In this document: positions 6,652 to 8,282 of the stretch, in pieces
Layout: every line of letters starts with the position of its first letter
Numbering within the stretch: the first letter of the stretch is position 1
Assembly: GCA_046545575.1 (NCBI GenBank)
Contig: JBKGZM010000076.1
Location: forward strand, 1 to 8,282
Reading direction: 5' to 3'
From: JAGXOF01 sp046545575
GTDB taxonomy: Bacteria > Chloroflexota > Dehalococcoidia > SZUA-161 > SpSt-899
Length of the DNA stretch: 8,282 nt
Made by a program: the position numbers and the translations under genes
Notes under the pieces: generated by a model
The model's database searches: none
Seen by the model: only the letters and a program-made list of their open reading frames with translations
Told to the model about the DNA's origin: nothing

Positions 6652-7980
6652 TTACTTATATACTCCATATTCTCGTGCAGCTTCCATCACGGCACGCAAA
6701 TTGTCGGGGCTCCCTTTATCAAGGCTTGCTCCACCGGTCAGTATATAACCACCGCCTTTAGCACAGGTCTCAATTAGCTCACGACATCCCTCTTTGACCT
6801 GCTGAGGAGTACCAGTGGCCAGCACCGTGACAGGAAGATTACCAGCAATACACGCGGTATCCCCAAGTACCTCCTTAGCTCTGGCCATGTTCATTTTTTC
6901 AAACCACCAGACCATCGAGCCTCTGGGCATATCTTTGATGACTTCCAATCGCGGCTCGTAGTCACCCTCTGCAAATGGCATCGGCACAAGCCCCTCGTTG
7001 ATCAACCCCATTAAAACCTTCTTAAACGTCGGCCAGTAGAAGGTCCGAAACTGTTGGTCGGACATGAACCCGCCTGTCCCCTTATGCAGAGGCATCATTA
7101 TTATCGGACACCCAGAGGCGTTAGCCATGCCAACAGCCTCATCAACAACTATGGGGACTATCCTTTCCATGGCTTCATGGATCTTGTCCGGCCTCCGGTA
7201 CATATCCATCATTATCCCTTTAGTTCCCCTAAACGTATCCCCTATCAGATCAAACGGGGCCCCGGACATGCCTCCCCAAATATCAGGATACCCGGCTGCT
7301 AGCGCTGTCATACCTACTTCACCGACGACACTCATCCATCTCGCTCCCTCCAGGCCAGCTTCTAAGAGCGCTTTATATGAAGCCTGTATGTCGGGATCGC
7401 CAAACTGTGACACAAACCAGGCTGGTATAGCCACAAATGGCGTCAACGGACCTAGCTTACTAAACCCAGCAAACGCCTCCGAGGAACGAGGTAAAAAGGT
7501 TCTGAACAGATAATCAGCAGGGTCCTTGATGAAGTCGTCATACTCCTCCGGTGGCATGTACTCGCCTTCAACATACTGGTACGCTGGCGTATCATCAGGG
7601 AGTCCACGTCCAGGCCATTTGAATTGCTTGTAGCCAATCATGTCAAACATTTTGCCAGGAAAGACAAGCCCGGGTCCCATGAAACAATCCGATTCAAAGT
7701 CCTGCATAGTCTTTAACCACGCCTCCCGCAGCTTGTCATAATCATACATGACTTCCCCAAGCGTAAACCCCGCATAATATGCCGGGAAATGCTCTATCGG
7801 TAACATGACCGGCACACGGTCGGGCTCCTCCAGCTTGATTGCTTTGATAAACCTAGTTACCCGTTCCTTATAGAGCTTCTCAGCTTCCGAATCCTTGAAT
7901 TTAATATCGGGCGAAAGCCACCTTTTGAATCTCTCTTCCCGCTTTTCCCCCGGGGTCATGTCCGCCCAGTTCTTCTGCAT
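6652..7980 (-). CDS. Uroporphyrinogen decarboxylase-fold (URO-D family) protein, probably not HemE
   Basis: A 442-residue protein of the URO-D superfamily, which includes haem-pathway HemE and the MtaA/MtbA/CmuA-type methylcobamide methyltransferases. After a charged N-terminus comes RFIKAIKLEEPDRVPVM (43-59), the start of the barrel. RGTKGIMMDMYRRPDK (251-266), PLHKGTGGFMS (297-307) and FYWPTFKK (314-321) follow, then FAEGDYEPRLE (336-346), IAGN (378-381) and GGGYILTGG (409-417). The MRQAGRY substrate motif of HemE is absent after PVM. Where MtaA-type enzymes have His-x-Cys this protein has FAEGD, and the late zinc-ligand Cys position reads LTGGAS. It is therefore unlikely to be either enzyme and belongs to a divergent anaerobe subgroup. 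At 442 residues it is longer than HemE (about 350). The ATG is set by a 10-nt Shine-Dalgarno. It is the first gene of the minus-strand series; no corrinoid-binding protein is in the window. Confidence 0.85.
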   Translation of the reverse strand: MQKNWADMTPGEKREERFKRWLSPDIKFKDSEAEKLYKERVTRFIKAIKLEEPDRVPVMLPIEHFPAYYAGFTLGEVMYDYDKLREAWLKTMQDFESDCFMGPGLVFPGKMFDMIGYKQFKWPGRGLPDDTPAYQYVEGEYMPPEEYDDFIKDPADYLFRTFLPRSSEAFAGFSKLGPLTPFVAIPAWFVSQFGDPDIQASYKALLEAGLEGARWMSVVGEVGMTALAAGYPDIWGGMSGAPFDLIGDTFRGTKGIMMDMYRRPDKIHEAMERIVPIVVDEAVGMANASGCPIIMMPLHKGTGGFMSDQQFRTFYWPTFKKVLMGLINEGLVPMPFAEGDYEPRLEVIKDMPRGSMVWWFEKMNMARAKEVLGDTACIAGNLPVTVLATGTPQQVKEGCRELIETCAKGGGYILTGGASLDKGSPDNLRAVMEAAREYGVYK

Positions 7981-7985
7981 ACTTG

Positions 7986-7995
7986 ATCACCTCCT
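7986..7995 (-). promoter_or_regulatory. Perfect extended Shine-Dalgarno of the URO-D gene
   Basis: Minus-strand AGGAGGTGAT lies 5 nt from the ATG at 7980 and is complementary to the 16S rRNA 3' tail over 10 nt. It predicts strong translation and fixes the start codon. Confidence 0.75.
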
Positions 7996-8057
7996 GCTTG
8001 TTTCGTTTTTCTTTTCTCCCAACCCACTCTCGCTACCGTTTTACACCGCTAGGGCTG

Positions 8058-8087
8058 ATTCTACATGTCGGACATAAACAAAGTCAA
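8058..8087 (-). promoter_or_regulatory. Sigma70-type promoter of the minus-strand gene series
   Basis: On the minus strand TTGACT (8087-8082; 5 of 6) and TAGAAT (8063-8058; 5 of 6) are separated by 18 nt. Transcription would begin near 8050, giving a leader of about 70 nt before the URO-D ATG. An 11-bp palindrome, ATGTCGGACAT (8065-8075), fills the spacer next to the -10 and could be an operator. Confidence 0.6.
8065..8075. promoter_or_regulatory. Palindrome inside the promoter spacer (possible operator)
   Basis: ATGTC-G-GACAT is a perfect inverted repeat about one central base. It lies entirely between the -35 and -10 elements of the URO-D promoter. Dyads in a long spacer are typical of MerR-type control, but 18 nt is only slightly long and a simple repressor site is equally possible. 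The regulator is not in the window. Confidence 0.3.
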
Positions 8088-8192
8088 TTCCACCAAATAG
8101 CGCCCGTTTTGCTTCAAAACGAGGTCAGTAATAAAACTCCTGACAGGGTCCTTCCCTCCAAGCAACCCTTTAATAATAGACCAAAAATCAGG
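8088..8192. other. Upstream region between the URO-D promoter and the putative IS end
   Basis: No gene seen. It contains a perfect 7-bp inverted repeat with a 3-nt loop, CGTTTTG-CTT-CAAAACG (8105-8121), centred about 26 nt upstream of the -35 element, a position suited to an activator or repressor site. An AT-rich tract (8168-8188) follows. Confidence 0.3.
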
Positions 8193-8282
8193 TGTTATTT
8201 AAAACTGAAAAGTGAACTCTTTAAGGTTGAAAAGTGAACCGTTTAAACTCCAAAAGTGAACTGGTAATAACAGTAATGTTGT
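8193..8282 (+). mobile_element. Putative left terminus of an IS21-family insertion sequence (partial)
   Basis: TGT at 8193 starts a stretch, TGTTATTTAAAACTGAAAAG, followed by three regularly spaced AAAAGTGAAC cores. IS21-family elements are known to begin with TGT and to carry several repeated transposase-binding sequences at each end, with istA and istB inside. The element would extend rightwards, so its genes and other end are outside the window. This call rests on end architecture and recalled resemblance only; no transposase is visible. Confidence 0.45.
8207..8261 (+). repeat. Three direct repeats with a 22-bp period (core AAAAGTGAAC)
   Basis: The core AAAAGTGAAC occurs at 8208-8217, 8230-8239 and 8252-8261, each exactly 22 bp after the last. 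A TTTAA sits between copies 1-2 and 2-3. The 22-bp period is about two helical turns, so a protein bound to the copies would lie on one face of the DNA. Best explained as IS21-type terminal repeats; iteron-like regulator sites are the alternative. Confidence 0.8.

Noticed and set aside
7064..7513. A 149-codon plus-strand frame inside the URO-D gene
   Set aside because: Antisense shadow of a strongly supported gene, with no homology-like features.
6652..7980. Annotation as hemE (haem-pathway uroporphyrinogen decarboxylase)
   Set aside because: The substrate-arginine motif is absent, the protein is about 90 residues longer, and the neighbours are not tetrapyrrole genes.
7985..7995. GATCACCTCCT on the plus strand, identical to the 16S rRNA 3' end
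   Set aside because: It is simply the complement of the perfect Shine-Dalgarno in front of the URO-D gene; no other rRNA sequence is near.
8207..8261. The 22-bp repeats as a CRISPR array
   Set aside because: The conserved core is only about 10 bp with a 12-bp gap; no repeat-spacer architecture of CRISPR size is present.

Overview
The window looks like an accessory catabolic or cofactor-linked locus from a strictly anaerobic bacterium. The evidence is the gene content: an old-yellow-enzyme reductase with a 4Fe-4S cysteine motif, a URO-D-fold protein of the kind common in corrinoid methyl-transfer loci, and DUF169 proteins. Base composition is about half GC by eye. Ribosome-binding sites are strong; one matches the 16S tail over 10 nt. 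A clostridial (Peptococcaceae-like) Firmicute, a sediment Chloroflexota or a sulfate-reducing/syntrophic deltaproteobacterium would all fit. I cannot choose between them without searches.

Layout. 1-435 (+): the C-terminal part of a short-chain dehydrogenase/reductase whose start lies off the left edge, followed by a likely terminator hairpin at 528-565. 732-2732 (+): a 666-residue FMN/4Fe-4S/FAD reductase of the 2,4-dienoyl-CoA reductase type. A 15-bp hairpin at 2742-2775 separates it from a convergent minus-strand gene series. Read in transcription order from right to left, that series is: a URO-D-fold protein (7980-6652), a bicupin here called cupin B (6431-5508), two tandem DUF169 paralogues (5465-4668 and 4593-3844) and a second bicupin, cupin A (3746-2808). 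A near-consensus sigma70-type promoter lies at 8058-8087 in front of the URO-D gene. A second candidate lies in the 220-nt gap before cupin B. At the right edge, three 22-bp-spaced repeats behind a TGT look like the end of an IS21-family insertion sequence running out of the window.

How the genes may work together. The striking point is paired duplication: two DUF169 genes and two bicupin genes, each bicupin itself an internal duplication, giving four cupin domains that all keep HxHxxxE plus a second-motif His. The URO-D-fold protein lacks both the substrate-arginine motif of haem-pathway HemE and the His-x-Cys...Cys zinc ligands of MtaA/MtbA methyltransferases. A reasonable inference is a five-gene module acting on an unknown small molecule, perhaps methyl transfer, decarboxylation or aromatic conversion, with the plus-strand SDR and enoate-type reductase as possible partner redox enzymes. 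The substrate and reaction cannot be read from the sequence.
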